A DNA stretch of 18,494 nucleotides from an uncultured Bifidobacteriaceae bacterium. Its GTDB lineage: Bacteria; Actinomycetota; Actinomycetes; Actinomycetales; Bifidobacteriaceae. The translations under genes were made by a program, and so were the position numbers. Numbering within the stretch: position 1 is the first letter of the stretch; each line of letters begins with the position of its first letter. A model generated the notes under the pieces. The model saw only the letters and a program-made list of their open reading frames with translations, ran no database searches and was not told the DNA's origin. Shown one piece after another: positions 6,133 through 13,682 of the stretch. The stretch covers positions 1-18,494 of the forward strand of contig CAMPNN010000022.1 in the NCBI GenBank assembly GCA_946891915.1. Reading direction: 5' to 3'.

Positions 6133-7092
6133 TTACTTTGTGGAATCGCTCACTTCTTGCGGAGTCTTTGCCAAAGTCAAGCCAACTTCCTTAAGAACGC
6201 GAGCCACGGCTTCAACATTTTCTCCCTTAAGTGGGCAAACTGGATCTGGCATCTGATTCGTGTCGAACACACCAAGCAACGCCATTGCAGTTTTAAAAGC
6301 TCCAACACCAGCGCCAAAGCCAGCTACTCCGCTAGGAACAGTAACGATTCGCATCAAAGCCGAAAGCCAATCCTGCTCCTTCTTAACTGTTGCCCAATCT
6401 CCCTCTTGAGCAGCCTTCCACATACGCACGTAACCAGTGGCCTCAACGTTTGCAAGACCAGGAACAGAACCGTCTGCGCCAGCCATGTATGCACCGTCAA
6501 CAACAACCTCTTGGCCTGTAAGAAGAATCAAAGGATGACCAGCCTTGTTATTGTCATCAACCAAGAATCTGAAGGACACGTCGTCGTTGGATGAATCCTT
6601 AACGCCTGCAAGAACGCCATCTTTACCAAGCTTTACAAGCAAAGCGCCTGGGAGCTTTGTGTGCACGCAAACTGGAATATCGTAAGCAAACAGAGGCAAA
6701 TCTGGAACAGCTTCGTGAATAAGACGGAAGTGGCGCTCAACTTCTGCCATGCCGCCGAGTGCGTAGAATGGCGCTGTTGCAACGATTGCGTCTGCTCCAA
6801 GTTCCTTGGCTTCTTTTGCGTGCTCAATTACGCGGTTTGTTTCAGTGTCAATGCAACCAACCAAAACTGGCACTCGACCGTCAACAATGCGCATCACGTT
6901 TTCAATAATTTCACGGCGGCGCTTATCGGTGCTAAATGCCACTTCGCCAGAAGAGCCAAGAGTAAACAGGCCGTCTACTCCAGCATCAATCATGCGATTA
7001 AGTGAGCGCTCAAAGCTAACAACATCTACTTCGCCGTCTGCAGTTAATGGAGTAACAACTGGAGGAATAACGCCATGGAATTTTTCAGTCAT
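6133..7092 (-). CDS. nanA: N-acetylneuraminate lyase (DapA/NanA aldolase family)
   Basis: A 319-residue class I aldolase. It would cleave Neu5Ac to ManNAc and pyruvate, the first catabolic step. The family hallmarks are present: the pyruvate-carboxylate motif GSSGE (residues 46-50), Y137 in YDIP, and the Schiff-base lysine K165 in GVKDSS. The DapA fold also includes dihydrodipicolinate synthases and other 2-keto-acid aldolases, so substrate is assigned mainly from context: the gene lies between an ABC importer and nagB/nagA, in a cluster with nanE, nanK and a NanR-like regulator. It follows nanF after a 180 bp gap with a hairpin and a tandem repeat. The Shine-Dalgarno (AAGAAG) is moderate. 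Confidence 0.85.
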   Translation of the reverse strand: MTEKFHGVIPPVVTPLTADGEVDVVSFERSLNRMIDAGVDGLFTLGSSGEVAFSTDKRRREIIENVMRIVDGRVPVLVGCIDTETNRVIEHAKEAKELGADAIVATAPFYALGGMAEVERHFRLIHEAVPDLPLFAYDIPVCVHTKLPGALLVKLGKDGVLAGVKDSSNDDVSFRFLVDDNNKAGHPLILLTGQEVVVDGAYMAGADGSVPGLANVEATGYVRMWKAAQEGDWATVKKEQDWLSALMRIVTVPSGVAGFGAGVGAFKTAMALLGVFDTNQMPDPVCPLKGENVEAVARVLKEVGLTLAKTPQEVSDSTK

Positions 7093-7115
7093 AATTACAC
7101 TTCTTTCGTGCTTAA

Positions 7116-7141
7116 AATTTCGATATTAAATTTCGATATTA
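7116..7141 (+). repeat. 13 bp tandem repeat upstream of nanA
   Basis: The unit aatttcgatatta is repeated exactly (7116-7128, 7129-7141), followed by a degenerate third copy (gatttcgaattta). It lies 24 bp upstream of the nanA start codon, so copy number changes would alter the nanA leader. Confidence 0.75.
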
Positions 7142-7197
7142 GATTTCGAATTTAAAATTTCTGTTTAATATTTTTTTCGTAATTTAGTTGAGTGAGA

Positions 7198-7243
7198 TGG
7201 GCGGCTCGCTTGAGTTTTGTTGTGAGGAATAGCGAACCGCCCA
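7198..7243 (-). terminator. Stem-loop after nanF (partial terminator or processing hairpin)
   Basis: Arms tgggcggctcgct (7198-7210) and agcgaaccgccca (7231-7243) pair at 12 of 13 positions around a 20 nt loop, starting 30 bp after the nanF stop. The minus strand beyond the stem (tctcactcaac) has no T-run, so efficient intrinsic termination is unlikely. It may stabilise the transporter mRNA or reduce read-through into nanA. Confidence 0.5.
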
Positions 7244-7272
7244 AGATTTTGTGTGGATTGATTTAACGCACC

Positions 7273-8133
7273 TTACTTGCACTCTTCTTCCGTTGGGTGC
7301 AATAGCGACGGTGCCGCTCCCATCAGAATCTTCGTGTAATCATTTTGAGGATTGTTAATAACCTGATGCGTTTCGCCTCGCTCAACAATCGTTCCGTGAT
7401 TCATAACAACGACTTCGTCGGATATGTAGCGGATTGTTTGAATATCGTGGCTAATAAACACCATCGAAAGATTCAGCTTCTTCTTTAAATCGGAAAGAAG
7501 ATTCAAAATCTGCGCGCGAACCGAAACATCCAAAGCGGAAGTTGGTTCATCTGCGATGATTGCATCCGGATTAAGGGAAAGCGCTCGAGCAATTGCAACG
7601 CGCTGACGTTGACCGCCAGAAAGCTGGCCTGGCAAAGCGCCAAGAACAGAAGAAGGCAAACCAACCATTCGTATTAGCTCCTTCGCTCTTTTATTACGCT
7701 CTTCCTTATTTCCAATCTCGTGCACAACAAGAGGATCAATCAGCTGATCAACAACGCTCATTCTTGCATTCAAAGCTGTTGCAGGATCCTGGAACACAAC
7801 AGAAACCACGCGACCAATATCCATACGCTCTTTTGCAGTGCGATGCGTAACGTCTTGCCCCTTAAACAGAACCTTTCCGCTAGTAACCTGCTGAAGGCCG
7901 CACATAATATTTGCGGTTGTTGACTTTCCGCAACCGGATTCGCCAACAATACCAATCGTTTTGCCAGGCATCAGCTTAAGGTTTACTTTGTTTACGGCAG
8001 TAATCTTATTCTTGTGGAATAAGCCAGATCCAGCTCGAGTAGTAAACACCACTTCTGCGTCTACAAGCTCGATAATTGGAACATTGCCATTTTCATTCTG
8101 TACTTTGTTTGTTTCGCTAGTATTCATGTTCAT
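7273..8133 (-). CDS. nanF: ABC transporter ATP-binding protein (DppF/OppF type), sialic acid importer
   Basis: A 286-residue peptide-type ABC ATPase. Motifs in order: Walker A GESGCGKS (64-71), Q-loop Q115 in VFQDP, signature LSGGQRQR (171-178), Walker B IIADEP with E196, and switch H229. It is the second nucleotide-binding subunit, partner of the ATPase half of NanD. The ATG overlaps the nanD TGA (ATGA) and AAGGAG lies at good spacing, so the two are translationally coupled. Position in the nan cluster suggests sialic acid as the substrate, as for the nanBCDF-type importer of B. breve. Peptide transport cannot be excluded from this subunit alone. Confidence 0.88.
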   Translation of the reverse strand: MNMNTSETNKVQNENGNVPIIELVDAEVVFTTRAGSGLFHKNKITAVNKVNLKLMPGKTIGIVGESGCGKSTTANIMCGLQQVTSGKVLFKGQDVTHRTAKERMDIGRVVSVVFQDPATALNARMSVVDQLIDPLVVHEIGNKEERNKRAKELIRMVGLPSSVLGALPGQLSGGQRQRVAIARALSLNPDAIIADEPTSALDVSVRAQILNLLSDLKKKLNLSMVFISHDIQTIRYISDEVVVMNHGTIVERGETHQVINNPQNDYTKILMGAAPSLLHPTEEECK

Positions 8134-10154
8134 CGCACATCTCCTTGATCAGATGCGGTCAAAATTGCGGAAGGTGCATCAGTTTCAGACTCTGGAGGTG
8201 CGGCGTAGAAGTGCCATGTTCCTGGAATGCGCTTCATTATTGGGCGCACATCAAGTCCTTGATCTGGATGCGAGGAGCGTGGAGAGAATCGGTCTCCCTT
8301 AGGGAAGTCGGATGGGCTTGGAACTGTTCCTGGAACCTGGTGCAATCTTGGAGCTCCAGCTTCGATAGAAGTTACAGAACCGAGCAAACCGCGCGTGTAC
8401 TCGTGGTGAGGATCTGTAAGTATTTCTTTAGTTGCACCCTGCTCAACAACCTGTCCTGCATACATTACGGTAATGGAGTGCGCAACCTTAGCGACAAGAG
8501 CCAAATCGTGACTTACGAATACCATTGCAAATCCAAGCTTTTCGCGAAGCTCATTAAGAAGGTCAATTACCTGCTTTTGAACAGTAACGTCCAAAGCGGT
8601 TGTTGGCTCATCCGCGATTATAAGTTTTGGATCGCGCGTAAGTGCCATTGCGATTAACACGCGCTGACGCTGGCCGCCGGAAAGCTCATGTGGATAGGAT
8701 TCAAGCGTGCGCTTTGGATCCAAGCCCACAAGCTCCAACAGTTCTTCTGCGCTACGAGTTCCTCCGCGAGATGTCAACTGCTTCATTTGAGTTTTAATCA
8801 GCATGGATGGGTTTAAGGAAGACAATGCGTCTTGATAAACCATTGCAATTTCGTGACCGCGAAGAGCGTTATGCTCCTTTGGGCTAAGTTTTACAAGATC
8901 CTTGCCATTAAAGAGGATTTGTCCGCTAATTTTTGCTTTTGGATCAAGCAATCCCATAATTGCAAGCGAAGTAATCGACTTTCCGCATCCGGATTCTCCA
9001 ACCAAGCCCATTGTTTCGCCTGGGCGAACCGCGAAGCTCAAGTGGTCTACAACGTTTACGTTTCCGTAGCGAGGGAACTGAATGCACAAGTCCTTAACCT
9101 CAATAGCTGGAGGTTCTGTAGACATTGGTTGCAAGCGGTCCGTGCGCTTTAGTTCAGCTTCGCGAAGTTTCGCAAGAGATTCAACCAAAGCTGCGTGCTG
9201 CTCTTTGTATGCTGCAACTGGATCGGTTAAAATCCTGTCTTCCTTGCGAGCTGCATCAGCGTCGGCTGCAGTCTTAGAAACTGGAGCGGTTGGTGCCGCA
9301 ACCATTGCGTCGGTAATTCCTTCAGAAAGAATGTTCAAGCACAGAACGGTAATCATAATCGCAAGGCCTGGGAACAATGCCTGCCACCAGTATCCAAAGA
9401 TAACGCCTGCTTTTGCGGAAGACAAAATGTTGCCCCAAGTTGGAGTTGGCTCTGGAATACCTGCGTTAATGAAGCTAAGTGAGGCTTCGAAAACGATTGC
9501 GTCTGCAACACAAAGCGTTGTGAATACCATAACTGGTGCTGCAATATTTCGTGTTACATGCTTGAGTAAAATCCATGGTGCTCGAGCGCCGGAAACGATT
9601 ACTGCTCGTACGTAGTCTTTTCCATATTCGCTTATAATATTTGCGCGCACAATTCTTGCGATTTGTGGAACGTAAAGCACGCCGATAGAAATGATGATGC
9701 CAATCATGGATTGTCCAAGAATTGCAAGGCACACGGCCGCTAATGCGATTCCTGGAATGGACATTACAATATCAATCAATCGCATTATAAGCTCAGCAAT
9801 CCAGGTGCGGCTTACTGCTGCGATTGAGCCGATAATAGCTCCCATAACCAGTGCGAAAAGCACAGATGATAAGCCAATTACAAGCGAATAACGTGCGCCG
9901 TACATAACCCTAGAGAACACGTCTCTGCCAAGGTTATCGGTACCAAACCAATGCGCACCTGTTGGAGCTTGATAGTTTTGCGTAATCTTTACTGGATCGC
10001 ACGGAGCTATAAATCGCGCGAAAATAGCGCAAAATGCTAGAAGCGCAATCACAATGAACGCAATTCTGGAGCCTAAGCTCATTTTGTTAAATCTATTAAA
10101 CTTGATGCCTGGCTTTGATGCGGCATCTACTACCTGATTCTTTCCAAATAGCAT
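8130..10154 (-). CDS. nanD: ABC transporter permease-ATPase fusion (DppC-DppD), sialic acid importer
   Basis: A 674-residue fusion. Residues 1 to about 285 are a DppC-type permease with hydrophobic segments near 30-50, 90-115, 125-160, 205-230 and 255-280, and the EAA coupling loop near 181-200 (YVRAVIVSGARAPWILLK). A charged Ala-rich linker (about 286-345) leads to a DppD-type ATPase: Walker A GESGCGKS (386-393), Q441, LSGGQRQR (491-498), Walker B LIIADEP with E516, H549. The C-terminal extension resembles that of OppD/DppD, but the usual cysteines are missing (GDRFSPRSSHPDQG where the family often has a G-C...RC pattern). The start lies 1 bp after the nanC stop with AGGACGG upstream. The same fusion type occurs in bifidobacterial nan importers. 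Confidence 0.9.
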   Translation of the reverse strand: MLFGKNQVVDAASKPGIKFNRFNKMSLGSRIAFIVIALLAFCAIFARFIAPCDPVKITQNYQAPTGAHWFGTDNLGRDVFSRVMYGARYSLVIGLSSVLFALVMGAIIGSIAAVSRTWIAELIMRLIDIVMSIPGIALAAVCLAILGQSMIGIIISIGVLYVPQIARIVRANIISEYGKDYVRAVIVSGARAPWILLKHVTRNIAAPVMVFTTLCVADAIVFEASLSFINAGIPEPTPTWGNILSSAKAGVIFGYWWQALFPGLAIMITVLCLNILSEGITDAMVAAPTAPVSKTAADADAARKEDRILTDPVAAYKEQHAALVESLAKLREAELKRTDRLQPMSTEPPAIEVKDLCIQFPRYGNVNVVDHLSFAVRPGETMGLVGESGCGKSITSLAIMGLLDPKAKISGQILFNGKDLVKLSPKEHNALRGHEIAMVYQDALSSLNPSMLIKTQMKQLTSRGGTRSAEELLELVGLDPKRTLESYPHELSGGQRQRVLIAMALTRDPKLIIADEPTTALDVTVQKQVIDLLNELREKLGFAMVFVSHDLALVAKVAHSITVMYAGQVVEQGATKEILTDPHHEYTRGLLGSVTSIEAGAPRLHQVPGTVPSPSDFPKGDRFSPRSSHPDQGLDVRPIMKRIPGTWHFYAAPPESETDAPSAILTASDQGDVR

Positions 10155-10155
10155 G

Positions 10156-11112
10156 TCACACCGTCCTAATCCTTGGGTTGATTAATACGTAGAGCAAATC
10201 AACAATGATGTTTATGAAGATGAATGCGATTGCAACAACCAGTACAACGCCTTGCACAAGCATTGGCTGGTTGCCGTTAATGCCATCGAACATTGCCGTG
10301 CCCATTCCTGGCAGAGCAAAAATAACCTCAATAACGATTGCGCCACCCATAAGGTAACCAATTTTCATGCCCAAAGTTGTAATTGGGGTGATTAGGGCGT
10401 TGCGGAATACGTTTCTAGCAACTACTACGCTTTTTGGAATTCCTGCGCCGATTGCGGTTCGTACGTAATCTTTATCCAATTCTTCTACCATTGAGGTTCG
10501 TATGATTCGCGTAAGCTGGCCGGCTACCGGAAGTCCTAGTGCGAAGCAAGGCATTGCCATTCTTGCCATGTATGCTTCTGGATCTTCGAAGAACGGCACA
10601 AAATCGCCGGAACCTGGGAGCCAAGCTAGCTTAATTTGAAGAACGTAAATCAAAAGAACACCAAGCCAGAAGGATGGGGTTGCAATTGCAATAATCGAAA
10701 GAATTCGAACTGTTTGGTCAACCCAAGTATCGCGGTAAAGTGCTGCAAAAACGCCAAACACTACTGCAAAAATTATTGCAATTAATAAGCCGATGAAAGT
10801 TAGCTGCAGAGTGATTGGGAATGCTTCTGCAACGCGTTCTGCTACGGAGTCTTTATTTACGCCGTAAACACCCATGTTTCCTTGGAAAAGACCAAGAATG
10901 TAGGATCCGAACTGTTCCCACCATGGGCGGTCGTAGCCCATTTCGTGGCGGAAAGCTGCAAGTGCTGCTGGAGACGAGTTTTCGCCTAAAGCTGCAACTG
11001 CTGGATCATATTTTGAAAATGACATAAGGAAGAATACGAGGAACGTAACGCCGAATGCCATGAACGGCAGGGCAATTAGTCGCCTACCTAAAAGTCTAAG
11101 AAAATTACTCAT
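10156..11112 (-). CDS. nanC: ABC transporter permease (DppB type), sialic acid importer
   Basis: A 318-residue DppB-type permease. An N-terminal membrane anchor (about residues 8-32) is followed by the conserved periplasmic-type segment (ENSSPAALAAFRHEMGYDRP), then five more hydrophobic segments. The cytoplasmic EAA loop is near 216-231 (YVRTAIGAGIPKSVVV). It would pair with the permease half of NanD to form the membrane channel. The start at 11112 is preferred over the ATG at 11127, because GGATG lies at proper spacing before it and nothing like a ribosome binding site precedes the earlier one. It lies downstream of nanB beyond a terminator-like hairpin and is coupled to nanD by a 1 bp gap. 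Confidence 0.88.
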   Translation of the reverse strand: MSNFLRLLGRRLIALPFMAFGVTFLVFFLMSFSKYDPAVAALGENSSPAALAAFRHEMGYDRPWWEQFGSYILGLFQGNMGVYGVNKDSVAERVAEAFPITLQLTFIGLLIAIIFAVVFGVFAALYRDTWVDQTVRILSIIAIATPSFWLGVLLIYVLQIKLAWLPGSGDFVPFFEDPEAYMARMAMPCFALGLPVAGQLTRIIRTSMVEELDKDYVRTAIGAGIPKSVVVARNVFRNALITPITTLGMKIGYLMGGAIVIEVIFALPGMGTAMFDGINGNQPMLVQGVVLVVAIAFIFINIIVDLLYVLINPRIRTV

Positions 11113-11156
11113 AAGACATCCACACATCCATTGAAGAAATTGTTATTTTTTATAAC

Positions 11157-11209
11157 AAAACCGGCCCGTCTGCACAGAAGCGAGAAAGGTAAACAGTTGG
11201 GCCGGTTTT
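11157..11209 (-). terminator. Intercistronic terminator-like hairpin between nanB and nanC
   Basis: Perfect 11 bp arms aaaaccggccc (11157-11167) and gggccggtttt (11199-11209) enclose a 31 nt loop. In minus-strand RNA the 3' arm ends in TTTT followed by gttat, so partial rho-independent termination is plausible. Hairpins after the binding-protein gene are common in ABC operons and keep the binding protein more abundant than the permeases. Confidence 0.65.
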
Positions 11210-11260
11210 GCGGTTAGAGGTTAGGGGATTGACGTTTATTTAATACTTCTGGTTCTGCAC

Positions 11261-12823
11261 CTACTTTGTAAGCTTTGCTTTTACAAGGTTGATGCCGGTG
11301 GAACCGATTGCATTCCACTCTGCCAAAGAGCCTTTCTTTACGGCAGTCGTAGTCTTGCGGTGGAAGAGTGGGTACAGAGGAACTTCGTCGCTAATCAAGT
11401 CGAAGCACTGGTTCCAATAATTTTGGCGCTCAGCTGGGGTGCTAGATGCCAAAGCCTTGTCCATAAGACTGTGAAGTTTTGTGTATCCTTCGGAAGTCTT
11501 CCAGAATGTGCGCTGACGGGTCCAAGCGTTGTCGCCGTACCACCAGCTCATCAACAAATCTGGGTCGTTTCCGAATACGGATGGGTCGCCTGGTGCCAAA
11601 ACCATCGAGTAGTTTGCGTCTTCACGATCGGTGATTGATGGGTAAAGTGCGGAAGACTTCATAGACTGAATGTCTACTTCCATACCTATTTCAGCGAGAT
11701 CGTTCTTGATTTGCGGAGCGAGCTGGGTGATCCAAGTGTGGTCGGTTGTGTAAAGGGTGAACTTGATAGGTCCTTTTACGCCGGCTTCCTTGAGTAAGCT
11801 CTTTGCTTTTTCGATGTTCTTGGTGTATACGTTCTTTGCCTTATGGTAGTTTGCGTAATTCTTTGGCAAGAAGCTTGTTGCAGGATCGCCTTGGCCGCTC
11901 ATTTGGTTTGCTATGAGCTTGTTTACGTCGATTGCGTAGAGTACGGCTTGGCGCACGCGCTTGTCGTCGAATGGCTTCTGCTTCGTGTTGAACATAACGA
12001 ATGGGAGAGTGAAGCCCTGAGCGGTTTTAAGTTCAGAACCGGAAGACTTCAAAGTATTGAAGGCTTGTGCTGGAACCATTTCCATTACGTCTGTTTTGCC
12101 GCCTTGCATAGCAGTTACGCGAGCTGTATCGTCAACGGTTATGTTCCAAACCATGTTCTTGGCTTGTGCCTTGTACTTTCCGTTGTACAAATCGTTGCGC
12201 TCAAACTTTACCTGATTGTCGGTGATTGATGAGTACTTCCATGGGCCGGATCCGATTGGCTGATTCTTTAAGTCTGCATCCGACTTTGAGGTTGGAACAA
12301 TTTGAATCAAGGCGAGACGCTGCTTGAACAGTGGGAAGGCTTTCTTTAGCTTAAAGATTACGTGACGATTGTCTTTTGCTTCTACGGAATCAATGAAGTC
12401 AAGCATCGATATGTAGAGGCTTCCTTGCGCGGTTGTGCGCTTGAATGAGGATACTACGTCGTTTGCGGTTACTTCTGTTCCGTCCGAGAATTTGGCTGCG
12501 TCGCGAATTGTTACTTCGTACTCGGTGTCGGAAATCTTCTTTGGTTCTCCTTTTGCAAGTGCGTTGAAAACTTTAAAGTTGCTGTAATCAAGAGCGTAAA
12601 GTGGCTCTGTAACATGCCAGTTTGCTGCCATTGGCAGTGCGCCGGATGTTGTTGATGGTGCGAAATCGCGGCTTGCGTACGCAACTTGAGCTGTAATCGT
12701 ATCTTTTACAGCAGTATGTGCTTTTGCTGACTTATTTTTTGCTCCACCGCAGCCAGATAGCATAACTAATGCGGCTAGGCTTGCAGCTATTGCAGCGGTT
12801 AGCTTTGAGCTAATTCGTTTCAT
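11261..12823 (-). CDS. nanB: Extracellular solute-binding lipoprotein (SBP_bac_5), sialic acid importer
   Basis: A 520-residue peptide-type binding protein. The signal peptide is of lipoprotein type: KR at 2-3, hydrophobic core 8-22, and lipobox LSGC with the acylated C25, then a polar linker. The family motif KFSDGTEVTANDVVSSFKR is at 111-129. It should be anchored outside the membrane and hand substrate to NanC/NanD/NanF. The start at 12823 has GAGGAG. It has its own promoter with an operator-like site, and a hairpin behind it may raise its level over the permeases. Sialic acid as ligand is inferred from the cluster; many SBP_bac_5 proteins bind peptides. Confidence 0.88.
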   Translation of the reverse strand: MKRISSKLTAAIAASLAALVMLSGCGGAKNKSAKAHTAVKDTITAQVAYASRDFAPSTTSGALPMAANWHVTEPLYALDYSNFKVFNALAKGEPKKISDTEYEVTIRDAAKFSDGTEVTANDVVSSFKRTTAQGSLYISMLDFIDSVEAKDNRHVIFKLKKAFPLFKQRLALIQIVPTSKSDADLKNQPIGSGPWKYSSITDNQVKFERNDLYNGKYKAQAKNMVWNITVDDTARVTAMQGGKTDVMEMVPAQAFNTLKSSGSELKTAQGFTLPFVMFNTKQKPFDDKRVRQAVLYAIDVNKLIANQMSGQGDPATSFLPKNYANYHKAKNVYTKNIEKAKSLLKEAGVKGPIKFTLYTTDHTWITQLAPQIKNDLAEIGMEVDIQSMKSSALYPSITDREDANYSMVLAPGDPSVFGNDPDLLMSWWYGDNAWTRQRTFWKTSEGYTKLHSLMDKALASSTPAERQNYWNQCFDLISDEVPLYPLFHRKTTTAVKKGSLAEWNAIGSTGINLVKAKLTK

Positions 12824-12850
12824 ATTTTCTCCTCACCGTTGAGTTTGTTG

Positions 12851-12877
12851 ATTCACATTTCATCTTTGAATGTGAAT
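12851..12877 (-). other. Hairpin in the nanB 5' untranslated region
   Basis: The arms attcacatt (12851-12859) and aatgtgaat (12869-12877) are perfect inverted repeats with a 9 nt loop. They lie between the predicted transcription start (near 12912) and the nanB ATG. A smaller stem (cgtga/tcacg) is at 12898-12910. A leader role or protein binding is possible. Confidence 0.4.
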
Positions 12878-12918
12878 AGTTTTCAATTATGCGCTCGCGT
12901 GATTTTCACGTTACTTTA

Positions 12919-12947
12919 AACATAAGAGGTCTGATGTCTGATGTCAA
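12919..12947 (-). promoter_or_regulatory. nanB operon promoter with embedded NanR-type operator
   Basis: On the minus strand a perfect -35 TTGACA (12942-12947) is followed after exactly 17 bp by TATGTT (12919-12924), placing the start near 12912 and an untranslated leader of about 90 nt before nanB. The spacer and -35 carry GACATCAGACATC (12933-12945 on the minus strand), which matches the nanR-promoter motif GACGTCAGACGTG with A for G at two places. A repressor bound here would block polymerase. It gives the transporter genes control separate from read-through out of nanE. Confidence 0.75.
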
Positions 12948-12988
12948 GTTGTATGTGTGTCGAGATTGTGAAAATTCATTTATTCTTT

Positions 12989-13657
12989 TTAAAGCTTTGC
13001 TGCAAACCAACGCGTAATTGACGTTGGGTGCGTAATTGCCGTCCCAACAACTGCAGCCCACGCGCCCATTTGCATAACCTCATGCAATTGTTCAGGAGTG
13101 TGAATGCGCCCCTCACAAATAATAGGGTAATTTGGGAAAGCTTGCAAAATCTGGCCTAAAAGTTCAAAATCAGGCCCGTCTGTTTTCGGTCTTCCTGGAG
13201 AAGTGCCAGCTAAAGTAGTAGATATAATATCCGTTCCACAATCTGCAGCGCGTTTAGCGTCATCGAAGTTTCCGCAATCAGCCATAACTACTATGCCCTC
13301 ATCGTGCAAAGCGCTAACAGTCTGCTCGTAAGTAAGCCCGTCTGGACGCGGCCTATCAGTTGCGTCAATCGCAATAATATCTGCTCCAGCCGCCGCACAG
13401 CAGCGCGCATGACGCAAAGTAGGTGTTATATAAACTCCATCATGCCCATCTTTCCAAATGCCGATTACAGGAACGTCAACTTGACCCTTAATCGCGGAAA
13501 TATCCGACAATCCTTGGCATCTAATTCCAATAGCGCCACCTTCTACGGCAGCCATTGCCATTTGCGCCATTGTTTCCGGGTGCCTAAGCGGCTCTCCAGG
13601 GTAAGCTTGGCAGCTAACAATTAAGCCGCCCTTAATTTTTTCAACTACAGGATTCAT
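12989..13657 (-). CDS. nanE: N-acetylmannosamine-6-phosphate 2-epimerase
   Basis: A 222-residue TIM-barrel epimerase, normal NanE length. It converts ManNAc-6-P to GlcNAc-6-P, linking the nan and nag steps. Family motifs: GGLIVSCQA (residues 10-18), GAIGIR (41-46), K69 in IGIWKDG (a catalytic lysine in characterised NanE enzymes), IDATDRPRP (98-105), and E182 in ICEGRIHTPEQ. The start at 13657 is chosen because AAGGAG lies seven bases upstream and residues from there match the family. The frame is open further to 13744, but that would overlap nanK. It follows nanK by 25 bp, so the two are one operon. No terminator is visible between it and the nanB promoter. Confidence 0.95.
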   Translation of the reverse strand: MNPVVEKIKGGLIVSCQAYPGEPLRHPETMAQMAMAAVEGGAIGIRCQGLSDISAIKGQVDVPVIGIWKDGHDGVYITPTLRHARCCAAAGADIIAIDATDRPRPDGLTYEQTVSALHDEGIVVMADCGNFDDAKRAADCGTDIISTTLAGTSPGRPKTDGPDFELLGQILQAFPNYPIICEGRIHTPEQLHEVMQMGAWAAVVGTAITHPTSITRWFAAKL

Positions 13658-13682
13658 AGTTTTTCTCCTTTTTAAAAATATT

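Noticed and set aside
6133..7092. Calling the aldolase dihydrodipicolinate synthase (dapA)
   Set aside because: Motifs fit the shared DapA/NanA fold, but the position among nan and nag genes makes the sialic acid lyase far more likely.
9082..9615. A 177-codon plus-strand frame opposite nanD
   Set aside because: It is an antisense shadow of the permease-ATPase fusion, with low-complexity Ala/Ser composition and no family features.
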